NCBI GenBank assembly: GCA_020796225.1 | Contig: CM036762.1 | Coordinates: 51,756,407-51,820,406 of the forward strand | Length of the DNA: 64,000 bases | Direction: 5' to 3' | Source of the DNA: Arion vulgaris | Taxonomy: Eukaryota > Mollusca > Gastropoda > Stylommatophora > Arionidae | Shown here: positions 1 through 13,600 of the stretch, piece after piece | Layout: each line of letters begins with the position of its first letter | Numbering within the stretch: position 1 is the stretch's first letter | Position numbers and translations under genes: made by a program | The notes under the pieces: generated by a model | The model's database searches: none | The model's input: the letters and a program-made list of their open reading frames with translations, nothing else | What the model was told of the DNA's origin: nothing

Positions 1-1229
1 TTACTAAGGAGCATGGGAGACCAAGAGTCAGGAATCTAAACCTTCAGAGTGTGATGGAAAGACAACACCAAACAGCACTTGAAGGAATGAGGCATGTACT
101 GGAACAGAGACAACAGCTAAGGGTTGTGTGGTGTTCTTTGTGTATAACCTGTACATCCATAGATAGAAGACTAGTATATCCCTACATGAAAAATTCTTAA
201 TATTCTTGGACTTTACTGTTAACATCCATGTACAAGACAGAATCAGTTCATAAAATAACAAGATCAATTATCAACAATAATTCATTTAAAAATCAGTAAC
301 ATTAACTCTTCAAAAAGTAGCAAATGACCAACACTATTTATGTTTATTTGTAGGGTTGTGCAGTTGTGTAATACTTCACTTTGTCCAACATGTGGCTATC
401 CTTTGTTATTCTGCTCAAGTACTGGTTTATGCATGTCGCCACAATTCTTCATCAAGTTGTTATTGGTCAGTCAGCCTTTCTTTTGCTGTCCCTCAGGGAT
501 CCATACCAAAGATGTTTTGGTGGTCTCTGGACATTTTTGAGCACATGATCAATTCAATTCCATTGCCTGATTATCATTGTGTGCATATGTTTCTGAGAGC
601 AGTTCTTGATTGCTTTATTTGTAAAGCAAAAACAAATTTGAGAATTTTCATTTGGCAGATTTAAATAAAGGATGTTTATATATTTCTTGTTCTGTTGCTC
701 CCCAGCACTCCCCACCATTACAGAAGCACAAAATGTACACAACTCTCAAATATTATTTTTGTTTCATTTAGCAAATGCTGTCCTTTGTTCGTTCTACAGC
801 TGATAATCTTTGTTTCCCTCCATCTGGTAGTACTATAACTCCCAAGTATGTAAACGTGTCTGTCACTGCCAGCCTGTTTCCTTATTTTAATTGGTGCAGG
901 GTTTTGCACATTCAGTGTTAAGCCTTCTTGAAGTCTGCAGCAGTCTTACTTGTTGGTTGCTGTAGTCTGCTTCTTCAATAGAAACAAAGTACCCATCATA
1001 TTCCTATGCCATGCACATCACCTAGTCTATGGCCTATTCTAGATAATTTTAAAAAATACACCTGATACTTAACTCAAAAGACAACTGTGAATTTCAAAAT
1101 CATTTACCAATTAACTTCGAAAAAATCCAAAGAAAATGCCAAACAAACAAACTTTAAAATGTTTTCAAGAAGAAAAAGCAAGACTTAGAAAAGGGAGGTG
1201 AGAAAAACGTTAAAGGTGTGTTAACTTAC
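1..1229. other. downstream of nonA exon 7; no exon recognised
   Basis: The remaining C-terminal exon(s) and 3' UTR of nonA should lie here or further left, but I could not identify one. The only recognisable content is a LINE relic at 770-960. The rest is AT-rich with no support for a gene. Confidence 0.5.
770..960 (-). mobile_element. LINE reverse-transcriptase relic
   Basis: Minus-strand translation shows GLTLNVQNPAPIKI and, after a frameshift, AVTDTFTYLGVIVLPDGGK, the typical C-terminal RT block with TYLG. The frame is broken, so this is a fossil. Confidence 0.6.
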
Positions 1230-1664
1230 ATCTTGTCGCTGCTTGTCATCCCACATGAAGCCGGGCTGACCTGGACCCAAACGTTCACCAATTCTGTCCG
1301 GCATCCTGTCTCCCATTCTGTCCGGCATCCTATCTCCCATTCTGTCCGGCATCCTGTCGCCCATTCTTTCCGGCATCCTGTCGCCCATTCTTTCCGGCAT
1401 CCTGTCGTTAATTCTATCAGGCATCCTGTCGCCCATTCTGTCTGGCATCCTGTCTCCCATTCTGTCGGGCATCCTGTCCCCCATTCTGTCAGGCATCCTG
1501 TCGGGCATCCTATCTCCTAATCTGTCTGGCATTCTGTCTCCCATTCTGTCAGGCATTCTGTCTCCCAATCGTTCAGGCATTCTGTCTCCCATTCTGTCAG
1601 GCATTCTGTCTCCCAATCGTTCAGGCATTCTGTCTCCAATGCGGCCACCATAACGGTCAGGCAT
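1230..1664 (-). CDS. nonA: nonA exon 7: octapeptide-repeat C-terminal exon
   Basis: Acceptor CCACAG|ATGCCT, donor CAAGAT|GTAAGT, 435 nt, phase 0 at both ends. After a diverged first unit it holds 14 copies of M-P-[DE]-R-[ML]-G-D-R plus one half unit (MPDR), then [19 protein letters not shown]. The DNA is a coding minisatellite with a 24 bp period. If the donor is not used, the frame reads two more codons and stops at 1221. Confidence 0.85.
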
Positions 1665-4600
1665 CTGTGGATGAAAAATACCTTTTACCAGGAATTTTTT
1701 TAGCTTAAGTTCAATGGGCTAAATGGGACAACATGATTGATAAAGTATGCTCAGACAGCAATAGAAAAATAGAAAGGACAATTTCATTTTGAATCACTTT
1801 GTGCTCTATTAATTTCTCCTGAAGTATGTTTCATTATGATACATCTTTAAAAAGCTATTAAAATGTATTAGACCAAACTTGGTACTTGACCTATTATTTC
1901 TAGAATGACCAATTTTTTTTTATTTTTCCCTCAGTGGATTTCTGAAAGAAGTCTATTACATTTTAATAGATATACTTTGATGGACTTCAAGAAAACAAAC
2001 AAATAACTTTATTTCAGAATGTAAGTCAGTGGAAGATGTCCCATCAATCATAAGTATATAGTGATTAGTTTGTATATGAATAAACAGAAAAGACACAATG
2101 TTAAGATGATTTTGGCTTGCCCTCATCAAGTCACATTTAAAAGCATGGTATCCATAGGGAAAACAACACTTTTTCAACAGTAAAAGTGAAAGCCTAAGGT
2201 AGCACTTCCTCTTCTTCGAACGCTCTATATTGTCCACCACTCTGTGTGATTTGTATGTGATCTGAGCCAAAGAGCGATTGTACTCGTGCCAGTTTATGCA
2301 CCTACAAGTAGGCCAGCACATCCGATTTCTGCACTGCTTTTTATTTACTAGGTATATCCATAGGGCCTACATTAGTCGCCTCTATGACATGCATTGTAGG
2401 TTGCAGTGGTACTATTCTTTGCTTCCTTCGGGCCGGCACCACACGGGTGAGGTGGCAATTTAATCAAATGCATCCTGTTCTTAGCTGGAAGATAGTGCAT
2501 CGATCTTTTCACTGCAGTAGATTTATATTATTGACCTTAGAGTGTGATCTATTCATATCTGCATACATGGCCTTGCCAGTCGTCCCAATAACCTATCAGT
2601 TTTGCCAATTTTCTCTGGGGTTGTTTTTCAGAATTTGTTTTATACTTTGTTTACTAACAGATAAGTTGCATCTGAATACCGAAGGTCGACAAAAGATAAA
2701 TATCACACACAAGAAACAGCAACAATTTTCCAAGCAGCAACAATTACAATACACAGAAAAGAACATATATATACCATCATCTCATCACGCCCCCTCATTC
2801 CAGGGGGAAGATCCATTGACACCCGCCCTCGTGCCACTTCATGCTGCCTCATCATCATCATGGCATCTGCTCTACGGCGCTCATCTTGCTGTGCTCTTTC
2901 ACGATCGTCCTGCTGGCGCCTGTTTTCAGAAAAACAAAATTATAATTTAGTTAAAGAGACTGCACCCCAAGATGTAGAATTGCATTGTAACATTACTTTT
3001 AAAGTTTAACACTAAAACAACAGCAAATAAATGAGATTCTATTCTACAATTTATCATCAATATATTTTTAGTGCCATCACTACATGTTTTCCGCAACTTA
3101 TAAAAAATAACTGAAAAATAACTTCTGTGTTCGCCTGCTATGAATTCATGCACAGTAAGGACGCTTCTGATCAATTTTTGCGAGCTTATTATCAATATCC
3201 TCCGTCATACAACAATGCCTTCTCCGACTTAAGAAATGTTGAAAAATAACATTTATGTAAGGTATTCCATATGCACTCCACCAGTGTTCAGTGTGTGCAC
3301 ATTATGATGAAGCTGTTCACCACAATCTTTTTATATGTCCAGTTCTGATGTCATGAAGATCTTTCTTCCTCAAAGGCCAGATAAACGTAACACCTTATCT
3401 TATATGTAACAAATCAAAAACTTACAAACACATGAATGTACCACTAAAACATGGGGCCGAAGTGCAAGAGCCCAAGGATCAATAAAGATAAAGTACTGTA
3501 TTTCGTAACAGATTTATTCAGTCTTCCATTGTCCACACTAATAAATTTTTTTTACAAATTATATTTACCAATTCAGCACATTTTATTTGAAATCATAAAT
3601 TTACAGCTGGCACCAGTCACGTAAATAATTTTCATTGTCGGACTTTAAATATAAAGCCAATACATTCCGTCTAAATTAATTCAAGATATCTGGAAAAAAA
3701 ATTACAACACACCCAATTTCAAAAAACTACAAAGTGTAAGTAGAATAATTAAATTCACATTTTAAAAATGTAGATGCTTAAGTTATACTTCTTTTGCTAT
3801 ATAGTAACTAACCAAACAACGAACTTAAGCAAAAATGGCAAAATAATCATTCCCAGGGATTCAGAGTTATGGTTTCAGTTTATCAAATCATACATTTTGT
3901 ACAAATCAGCAATTTAAATTAATACCTGATTTCATGTTCCTGTTGCCTTCTCAATCTATCTTGATTCCTTAGTTCTTCAAGTCTGAGCAACTCTTCTTGC
4001 TGTCGACGCAAATCTATTTTCACAAAAAAGGAACAAAGTTTTATATCCTTACAAAATAAGTAAAGAAAATGGTACAAAAATCAACTCAAGAGCGCCTTCT
4101 AAATTTTGAGAAATAATTGAGTTGAAAAGTATTGAAATGACTGAAAAATTCATTTGTAATCCTAAATGGGGCCATAATAATGGCAGTAAGTGACATCTCA
4201 GACCAGGGCCAATGAGCTGGCAATGATCAAGACCTTACTTTGCCTCCCTCTGATGGCCCTGGAAGCAGCTTACAGAACTGTAGGCTGGTAGTTATTGAGA
4301 GTTGAGCTACCCACAAGCTGGTAATAGTACAAGCACAGCTATGCATGGTACGAGATTAGCTCCCTCATCAGATGTATAATCTGCATGCACAAGATTTCAC
4401 TGACCGACATCTTGAAATCAATAACTGACACATCTACTGTGGAAGAATGTGGCTCATACGAGACAAAAATTCTGCCATTTTAATAGTATGGTTGGTCTGC
4501 AAAAAAGTGTCGAGCCCCAGTAACACACAGGTGATTTAAGATATCTTAACTTAATTATTAATTGTACACATTCCATTTCCATTGCTGGGTGTCCAGGTCT

Positions 4601-7600
4601 ATTAGATTTCCTACCCATATTAAAGGCAACTTTTGACGGGGATCAGACATGACCATGCACAAGTGGCGCGATATTGGCACTTCGTGGAGGATTTTCTCTG
4701 CCTGAGGTTTCTGTAGGCTAGCATTAAAACCCGGTAGACTAGTTCTTTGTTTGAATGTTTCGAACGAGATACAATATTTGTCAGCAAACGTGAGGTAATC
4801 TCAAAATGACCTAATCTATTTTTAAGAGTTTATAGAGTTTGAGAGAATAAAATCTGGATAACTACCACAAATTAAATAGGACAACTTGGTAACCGTGCAG
4901 ATTATGATTGACCCAGACACTTGGTATAGTAGAATGATTATGCGCTAGCATCTTAGTAAATACAGACGCAGTAAATAAACACCAACCAATAATTTGACCA
5001 CTAAATGAGGTATAGTCATACTAGCTGCAAAAATTTCTCATTTTTTCAGATGAGACCATGTTACAACTCTTACTCTCCCTATTTTTACAAGAAAAGTTAT
5101 AAGATACCCAGACCAAATAAATGAATCCACATGTACACCCACTGGAAAATTCTGCTCTCATTGTGTAGACATTAAATATCAGCGAATGAGAAGAAGAAGA
5201 CAATAAAAGTTCAATGTTTAACACAATTTTAACTGCATAATTAACAACACCATGAGCACTTTCATTAGCTCTATTTTACACTGCCTTTCTTCATTTCTAG
5301 ATTTAAAATAATAAATGGGACACTTGATTTATATAAAATACATTTTTCCAACAGTGCAATTACCATTTTTTTTTATTAATGATCTATGTCACCACCGAAC
5401 AGTTTCAGAAGACATTTTCATTATTCACATTTAGAGAAGTCTACAAACCTTGTCTAATTTGTTCAGCTTGATATTCATACAGAGCATTCTGCATTTCATC
5501 TTCTAACTTGAGACGTCCTTCCTCTGTGTCTTTTTTAATTTGCTCAATACGCTGCTTCTCTAGATCTTCTAACTGCTTCCATCTCATTCCAAACTCGTAT
5601 TCAAATGTCCCTGGTGGAGCAAACCTTGGTTCTTTTTCTCTTTCCCTATCAAGAGTAAACAATTAAAATCAAGGTATCCCTAGAATTTTAATTCAATAAT
5701 AATTAATTAGGCATGTTTAAAACCTGCCACCAAAGCTAAAACAAAATGATACATTTCGTCTGTTTACCCAAAGAAATGTTGCACAATTGCTGTTTACGAG
5801 GATGCCTTTCAGCCCGAAACGTCTCAGAATTACATTTTTGGGGATCGGATCTGCCTTCCTCTTCAATTGCTAACTGTTTAGCCTGACTGCATTGATGCAG
5901 TCTTTATCACAGCCACCACCCCTTGGAGTAGCACATACATCTTCATTGAACTGTATATGATTCAAACCATCAAGAGACCCCCTCATGTTCAGATGCAGTG
6001 CTATATTGGTAAGCAATATGTCTTCCCTGTAGAGCCAACAAGTATGAAGAACATGTCCTGCAGTGTTGTCCACAAATCTGTTCCAACCATTTAACCATCT
6101 GTACCCCGATGATTTTTTTGCATAATGGTAGTTCCAGACACGATAAAACACAACTTTTATACTGTCACGTTGTAACTCGCTATACGCGCATCGAATCCAC
6201 CATTCATATAACTGGTTTTCTCATCCGGGCATTTACAAACTGAACTGCTTCCTTTTTGTCTCTGGATCTACTGCTAACAGGTTGTGTATTTATTCAACAA
6301 TTTTGAAATCGCTTTTTAAAAATTTTCTGAAAATGGCTGTGAATTATGGTGATGATAGTGACAGCTCTGATATCTCTTTTCACTGTCATTTCATCGAGTT
6401 AGAAAAGGATACTTGTGTAATTGATGTGGAAAGTGACATAGATGTCCCTTTTTCTGACCACGAGGCTTCAAGTTCTGATGAAGAGACCGTTAATTTGCCG
6501 GTTTTTAACTGTGATCGTTGGTGTGATGCCAACTCCCCAGTTGAAGTCAAGTCATTTGTCGAAGAGGGGGGGACTGCCTAGAGTAGTTGATAGTAGCTCG
6601 GCCTGCTAGCTGTGAGACGCCTCTAGCTCGGGTTCGAACCTACTGTCCGGCATTTGTTCGAGTCCCCTGGTCTTACTCAGGACGATAACGTGAGTACCTC
6701 TGAAGTCGGAGAAAATCTGCCTGTATGGCGAGGGAATACTAATTACGAGTACATTGAGCACACGCTGCCAGTGTAAAGTAATTTACAATGTGCACGCTGC
6801 TGCCATTGTAAGAAATTGGAAAAACAGATTTTCACGCAAAAATCAGTTTCAGAGATGGAACTTCGTTGAGTTGAAAGCAGACGGAAAGAAAAAAAAAAAA
6901 AATTGTCAAGACTCTGGGCCTGTGCACGTCTTAGATGAGAATGCTGAGCCATATGATTATTTTAGCCTGATAGTTAATGACTTCTATCAGTTAGCTGTTG
7001 ATCAGACTAGCTTATATGCCGCTCAACGTCAGGAAACCACCGGTAATGTTGATAAGTACTGGGTACCTGTAACGCCTTCTGAGATTCGTCTGTATATGCA
7101 CATCAATATCTTGATGGGCATTGTTGTTTTGCCACAATACAAATTGTACTGGAGCACAGATGATCGATTGAATCAAGTAGGGGTTTCAAATGTATGTGGA
7201 GAAACAGAATTGCTAAAATTTCTCAGTACTTTCATCTGAATGATTCAAGGAATCAGTTCCCCAAAGGCCATAGGAACTACGACCCGCTGTACAAAGTAAG
7301 ACCTTTCCTCGACATGGTAAAAAGGAACATAGCTTCATGTTATCACCCTGGCAGAGATATTAGTGTTGATGAAGCTATGATTACCTACACTGGTCGTCTT
7401 AACTTCAAACAGTATATAAAGGGTAAGCCCAACCCTTGGGGGATCAAGGTCTGGTGTGCAGCAGACTCGACAGGTTACCTTCTAAACTTCGACGTCTATG
7501 TTGTTGCGGTTCATGATCCAATCAATGCCATATGGATCAGGCCATTATGTTGTCTGCAAAGTAGGCCAACCTTTCTTTCACAAATATCATCATTTTTATT

Positions 7601-10600
7601 ATGATAATTATTTCGCTTCTCTGCAGCTGGCGGTAGATCTAAACGAGAAGACCTACTCGTGCTCTACAATATGACCAAATTGCAAGGGCTGGCCAGCTGA
7701 CTGTAAAGCAACTGCTACGAAGAGAATGCAAAAAGGTTCTGTGTTATACAGGCAACAGGGGAATATTGTGGCTACTGTCTGGAGGGACAAGAGAATTGTG
7801 AATTTGCTCAGCACAAATACTACGCCAGGAGAGACAACAGTGTCACGTCGTGCCCCTGGTGGTAGACGGAGTTGCAGGTACGCCAACCGTGGCATCCTAT
7901 AATAAGTCTATGGGTGGCGTGGATAAGTTTGACCAGCTTTGCTCATATAATACTGTGGGAAGGAAGTCTGTTAAGTGGTGGAGATATCTCTTTAATTTTC
8001 TCTTACAGACTTCCATCGTCAATAGCTGGATAATCTATTCCAATTTGCATCGCCCACACCCAAAGGCTAAGGATATTGACCACATAGATTTCAGGCTTGC
8101 TCTCTGTGAATCACTCGTGAAGGGCAACATTGTCACGAGGAGAGCCAACACCCTTTTGCCTACAAATGTAGCAGTCACTGGCAATCAGAAGGCGCATCGC
8201 CTTATTCGCATGCCAGGAAAATGCAAATCCTGTTTCTGGTGCCGCAACAGAAAAGCACCTGATGGCAGCAAGAAACGCCACAGAGAAAGTGTGTACGGTT
8301 ATAACATTTGCCAGATACATCCCTGCAAAGGCGAATGTTACTCCAAGTACCATTCCAGCCTGGATATGACATTTGGTGAGTACACTGTCTTGCAATGTCA
8401 AGTAAACTTTTTTTTTAAATATATTTTTCCACCAACTTCTGCATTTTTCAATCATCCTTTTTTGATGTATTCATTTTAATTTAGTTTCTTTTTAAACTAT
8501 GTCCATTTTCTTGTTCACTGACACAAATTTGAGTCTCCTAGGGTCAATAGTTTTTTTTGTAATTAATTGTTTTAAAAAATAAGCTGTGGAATGTCTGGGG
8601 TTATTTCCTTTGCTAGGATTTGGGAAAGTGATTTGATGTAAAATGGTGTGGGATCCAAATATTCAGTATATATAATTACATTTTCCAGATTTTCCAGAAA
8701 ATATTCCAGATTTTCCTTAGATATGTTTGTATTTGGTCGTCCATTTGTGTTTCATTTTAATTTGTCACTCCTGTTTGTTCGCTTGCTTGATAAAGGCCTT
8801 GTTGGTCAAACGTTGCTGTATTTTGTCATTGTTTTTGTAATTTGTAAAACTACAGTACTTTGTAATTACGTGTTTTGTGGGATCCAAAGGGTTAAAGCTA
8901 TTTTGTAAGTCTTCACGACCAATGTCAACTATTCTTTTTTTTTTTTCTTTCGTCCGCTTTCAACTCAGACGAAGTTCCATCTCTGAAACTGATTTTTGCG
9001 TGAAAACTGCTTTTTCCAATTTCTACAATGGCAGCAGCGTGCACATTGTAAATTACTTTACACTGGCAGCCGTGTGCTCAATGTACTCGTAATTAGTATT
9101 CCTCGCCATACAGGCAGATTTTCTCCGACTTCAGAGGTACTCACGTTATCGCCCTGAGTAAGACCAGGGAACTCGAACAAATGCCGGACAGTAGATTCGA
9201 ACCCAGCATGAGGCGCTCCAGCAGCAGGCGCACTATCAACTACTCTAGCAGTCCAGTCGCTGAGTAAGACCAGATAAATGCCGGACAGAGGTTCAACCTG
9301 AGCTATGAGGGCCACATGCAGCAGCTACTATAACTACTCTAGGCAGTCCCCCAACTATTCTTCTATTTCAGCATTAGTTGTGAAAAGGACTGTCTCTGAG
9401 GTAGCCATCCAATATTTGTCTCAGGTGCTCTGCAGTCCCAAGTGGCAGAGTCTCTGATAACCATGTGATGTTTTTACTCTATAATGGCTTTTGTCCTGGT
9501 CCACTAAGAGTTAGCAACAAATTACAGATCATCACCAGTTATCAACAAACTATGTATTGCTGTTCAAACCTGGGATAATTAATAGTGTTTCATGTTTTAA
9601 GCAGTGTGGTTTATGAGTCTACACAATTCAATGATAACCACATTTCTTTCAAGCTACATTAAAAATGCTTTCTTTTAAAATTTAATGAAATCTCATTGTG
9701 TGTTCTTCTTAAGTGATCTGGCTAATAAAAAGTAATTTTGATGATCGCAATGTTGTTCTTGGTTTCTCCTATATTGTTTTCTTTCTCTTGCCACATATAT
9801 ATATATATATACACTTTCCAATAGTTGCTAATTATATATATATTATTACATATTAATTATGTTATGCGATCGACGTCATGGCACATAGGGCACTCCCATT
9901 CTTGCTCTGTCCGCTGCAGCAGCCATCCCAAAGTTCATTTGCTCACAGTACCCATGAGAAGTTGATTACTATATCTTCTCTCTCTACCAGAAGATGACAC
10001 TGTCTGGCATGTTCAAATTTAACGCCTAAGTCTCGAACTTGTTCCAGTGTCTGAGACTTTCCATGTCCATTTTTTTTTTTTTTTTTTTCTTTGTCGCTCA
10101 ACTCAGCGGTTTCATTCTGAAACTGATTTCGTGAAAACCGTTTTCCAATTTCTACAATGACAGAGGTACATTGTAAATTACTTTACACTGGCAGCTGTGC
10201 TCAATGTCTGTAATTAGTATTCCTCGCCATACAGGCAGATTTTCCGATCAGAGGTACTACGTTATCGCTGAGTAAGACCAGGGACTCAACAAATCGTACT
10301 AACCCGAGATGAACTGTCTGCATGTCAAATTACGCCTATATCAACTTGCTCCAGTGTCAGACTGTCCATGTCACATAATTGAGAGCGTCTCGCATTAATG
10401 ATATTGGCTCTGTCCATACTTCTGCCCACTTGAGTCGGGCATTGTTTGCAGAGGGTCAGCATGCTCGTACTCCCGCACTCCAGCATGTCCAGCCAAGTCA
10501 TTTTCTTGAGATGTGATCTCCGAATGATGTCCACCCATTCCACACGCATACTTCCAGATTCAATTATCTGAAGCATATTCATCGAGTCTGATATGGTAAT

Positions 10601-13600
10601 CGTATGGGTAACTTGTTGCTCAGCCACCCATGACAGAGCCCTGGAGGCAGCGGTGATCTACATAGTCATGCTCGATGTCTCGAAAGCCCCGCAGTCCTCA
10701 TGAAGTGTGCGACGCTTTCCTTGTGTTGAGTAAGCCCACAGTGATCTGGTACCACATTTGACAGAGCCATCAGTGTAGCTTATGATATCACCTGGATGGG
10801 AGTGCTGATCCACGAGTGCAAAAATATCTGCATTGACGACGCCCAGGGCCCATTCTCTACACCGGCGTCCAAGTTTACTGACTACTCTGGTATAAGCAGT
10901 CATATCCTCTGATATAGGCATCCATTTTTCACCATGCCTCAGCTCATCTAGAGTACGGACCTGTTTAATAACATCCTCTGCCTCGGCCATCCAGGATCGG
11001 CATCTCTTCAATCGCCTGCCCTTGTTTTCATTTTTGGATTTGTGCAGAGGATGATTTGTGTCCGCAGAAACTCTCAGATAAGCTTTTACCTGTGCGACTT
11101 TGTGTCTCATGGCCACTGTTGGCAATCCAAGGACATAGTGCATTGCCTCACATGAAGTGTCATGTGTGCAACCAAGTACAAGCCTCTCGCTTCATTTTGG
11201 ATCCTGTCTAACTTATCCAGCGATGTTCTGCTTACTGTTAGATATATATATGCTAATGCTTTTTTTTCTAACCTCTCAATTTCAGAGATGATGTTTGGCA
11301 TACGCTGGCCCAACTGTAAAAACAAATGTCAATTTTGTGCTGCCCATGATCAAAACAAAATTGTACTACTCATGAGAAAAATGCAGAGATCAAAATGTAT
11401 ACTCACTTTTTATACTGGTCAGTCTTTGTAAGGAACTTCTCTGGCATACCATCTTCTTCATCTTTCTGCTCTAGTGGCTCTACAGCAATTGGTCTTGGAT
11501 CACTGCAAAAACATATTAATGGAATATGATAACAAGAAGAAAGTGTAGTAATAATAAAAAGTTGACTGCATGAGATAAACCAAATCACATCTTCCAACTA
11601 TAATTTAAGCTGAATGATATAACTTTATTCCAACTTTCTTTATGCTTAGTTGCTGATCCGTTATCTGTATGTGTGTGGTATATGTAAGAGAGAGAAGTTG
11701 AAGTAATACTTACACTCCCATTAGAAACACTCCCTCTGTAATACGTCGGAGTGCTGAATTAGCTCCAGGTTTGCGAACAAACTCAACAATGCCGTCCCCT
11801 GTGGGTTTACCTCTGTCATCTACAATAACAACACATCGCTCAAGATCTCCAAACTGTGAGAAAGACTGCTCCAAAAGTTCATTTGACACATAAGGGTGGA
11901 GATTCTTCACCTTCAACGCTGCACCATGACTGGCAAAACGTACTCTGAGAATACGACCTTTTCTATGTAGACCATCCAATGCTGCCTTGGCTGCTTCTGC
12001 ATTCTGACGATAATCCTAAAGTAAGTGGAAAAACAAATTATTATACTGTCACAGAGGTAGCTATGCCAATCAGACAGCTGAGTACTAACCCATTTCTGGA
12101 ACTAATTGAAATATAATTTATACTTACAAACTGTCTTATTTTGAATACAACATGCAATCTGCTATCCTAGAACTATACCAATGATAGATTGATACAGTGC
12201 TATTAAACTAAGGGACAGTTGTTCAGACCCCAAGGAATTACAAATTTGTTTGTCTCCTTTCTATGCAGAGTTAGTTAGGTGTTTCCAATATTTTGAGCAT
12301 CAGAAGGCTCCAAACCTCTGGGCAGGATATTCAATGCAGTGAGGTATGAATATTCCTACACAGAAGAAATTACCAGATTGTAACACTCAATGACTGCAAC
12401 ATCTTCAGCACTCAAGTATTATGAAATTATTCCAAGCAGAACACCATAAGTCATTTTGGACAAACTTTGCTCACATCAGCAGATATATTTCTTGTGTGCA
12501 GATTTTAGTCCGGCAGACATAGGCGTCTAGTATGCACAGCAGTCAACAGGTCAGTCTCTGTCTAGCATTCGATTTTAAAATCTCCTTGCAAGATTTTAAA
12601 GCCCATAGGGCATTCACTGAACAGATCTTCGAATGTCCAATATCTACCACTTGATAACCACTCACCAATGTGCAACGTATACACGTTCTTGCAAAGATCA
12701 AACATATCACAAAGTGATTAAAATTGGTCATAAGACAAACGCAAAGAAGAAGATAACCACTCTGTATGACTTGTATGTGATCAGAGCCTAAGAGTGATTG
12801 TATGTTGCGTCAGTTATGCACCTGCAAGTAGGCCAGCACATCTGATTTATGTGTTGTTTTTATTTAATAGGTAGCTTCCTAGGTCCTACATCAGTCGTCT
12901 CTTGTGACATACATTGTAGGTTGCAGTGGTACTCCTCCTTCTTTGCATTCGTTCTTTACGACCAATTTTAATCACTCTTTGTGATATGTTTGATCTTTGC
13001 CAAGAACTGTATACGTTGCACATTGGTTTGGTAGGGCCCTAAACACATCTTACACGCTTAGGACACATGCATCCGATTTCAGCCAAACCTCCTTAGTCGC
13101 CTCTTACGACATGCGTGGCAGGTAACAGTGGTTCTATTCTTTACACCCCAAATTTGGACCCGGTAACCACTCGGGCGGCAGTGGTACTATTCTTTGCTTC
13201 CCTTGCAGGCACCGGCACCCACACAGGCAGGACGGATCTAAATGGACAAGGACATCTGGTGGATGATGTGGCAGTGGCATACCTTCTCTCTTACTAAACT
13301 TACTTCTGCATCTCAGGGTAGAAGTCAGTGGAGCGGTTAAGGAATGATCACAAAACCGATCATAGAAGATAACACACGGGCAGGACGAATCTAAATGGAC
13401 AAGGACATCTGGTGGATGTGAATGTTGCATGCCTTCTGATCTCTCTTACTAAACTTACTTCTGCATCTTAGGGTAGAAGTGGAGCGGTTAAGGAAAGATC
13501 AGAAAACCGATCATAGAAGATAATCACAATTTCAATGGAGAATTTTATGGCTGAGACATGATTTTTAGGATACCTAGACTAGGTTAGATTACTTTACAAT

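Noticed and set aside
1218..1520. Plus-strand frame with HSVRHPV-type repeats
   Set aside because: Antisense shadow of the nonA octapeptide exon, whose splice sites and phases fit the minus strand.
2384..2950. Plus-strand frame of 188 codons
   Set aside because: Overlaps a SINE-B and nonA exon 6 in antisense; no domain.
6282..6581. Acidic 99-codon frame as a host gene
   Set aside because: It is the N-terminus of the piggyBac-like transposase, cut off by a SINE.
11107..11325. Minus-strand frame after nonA exon 3 ([18 protein letters not shown]) as a further nonA exon
   Set aside because: Phase does not fit the exon 3 donor, its C-terminal part is LINE sequence, and the expected NOPS/coiled-coil continuation is at 5645-5449.
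13115..13430. Short frames on both strands
   Set aside because: They lie in SINE sequence and a tandem duplication.
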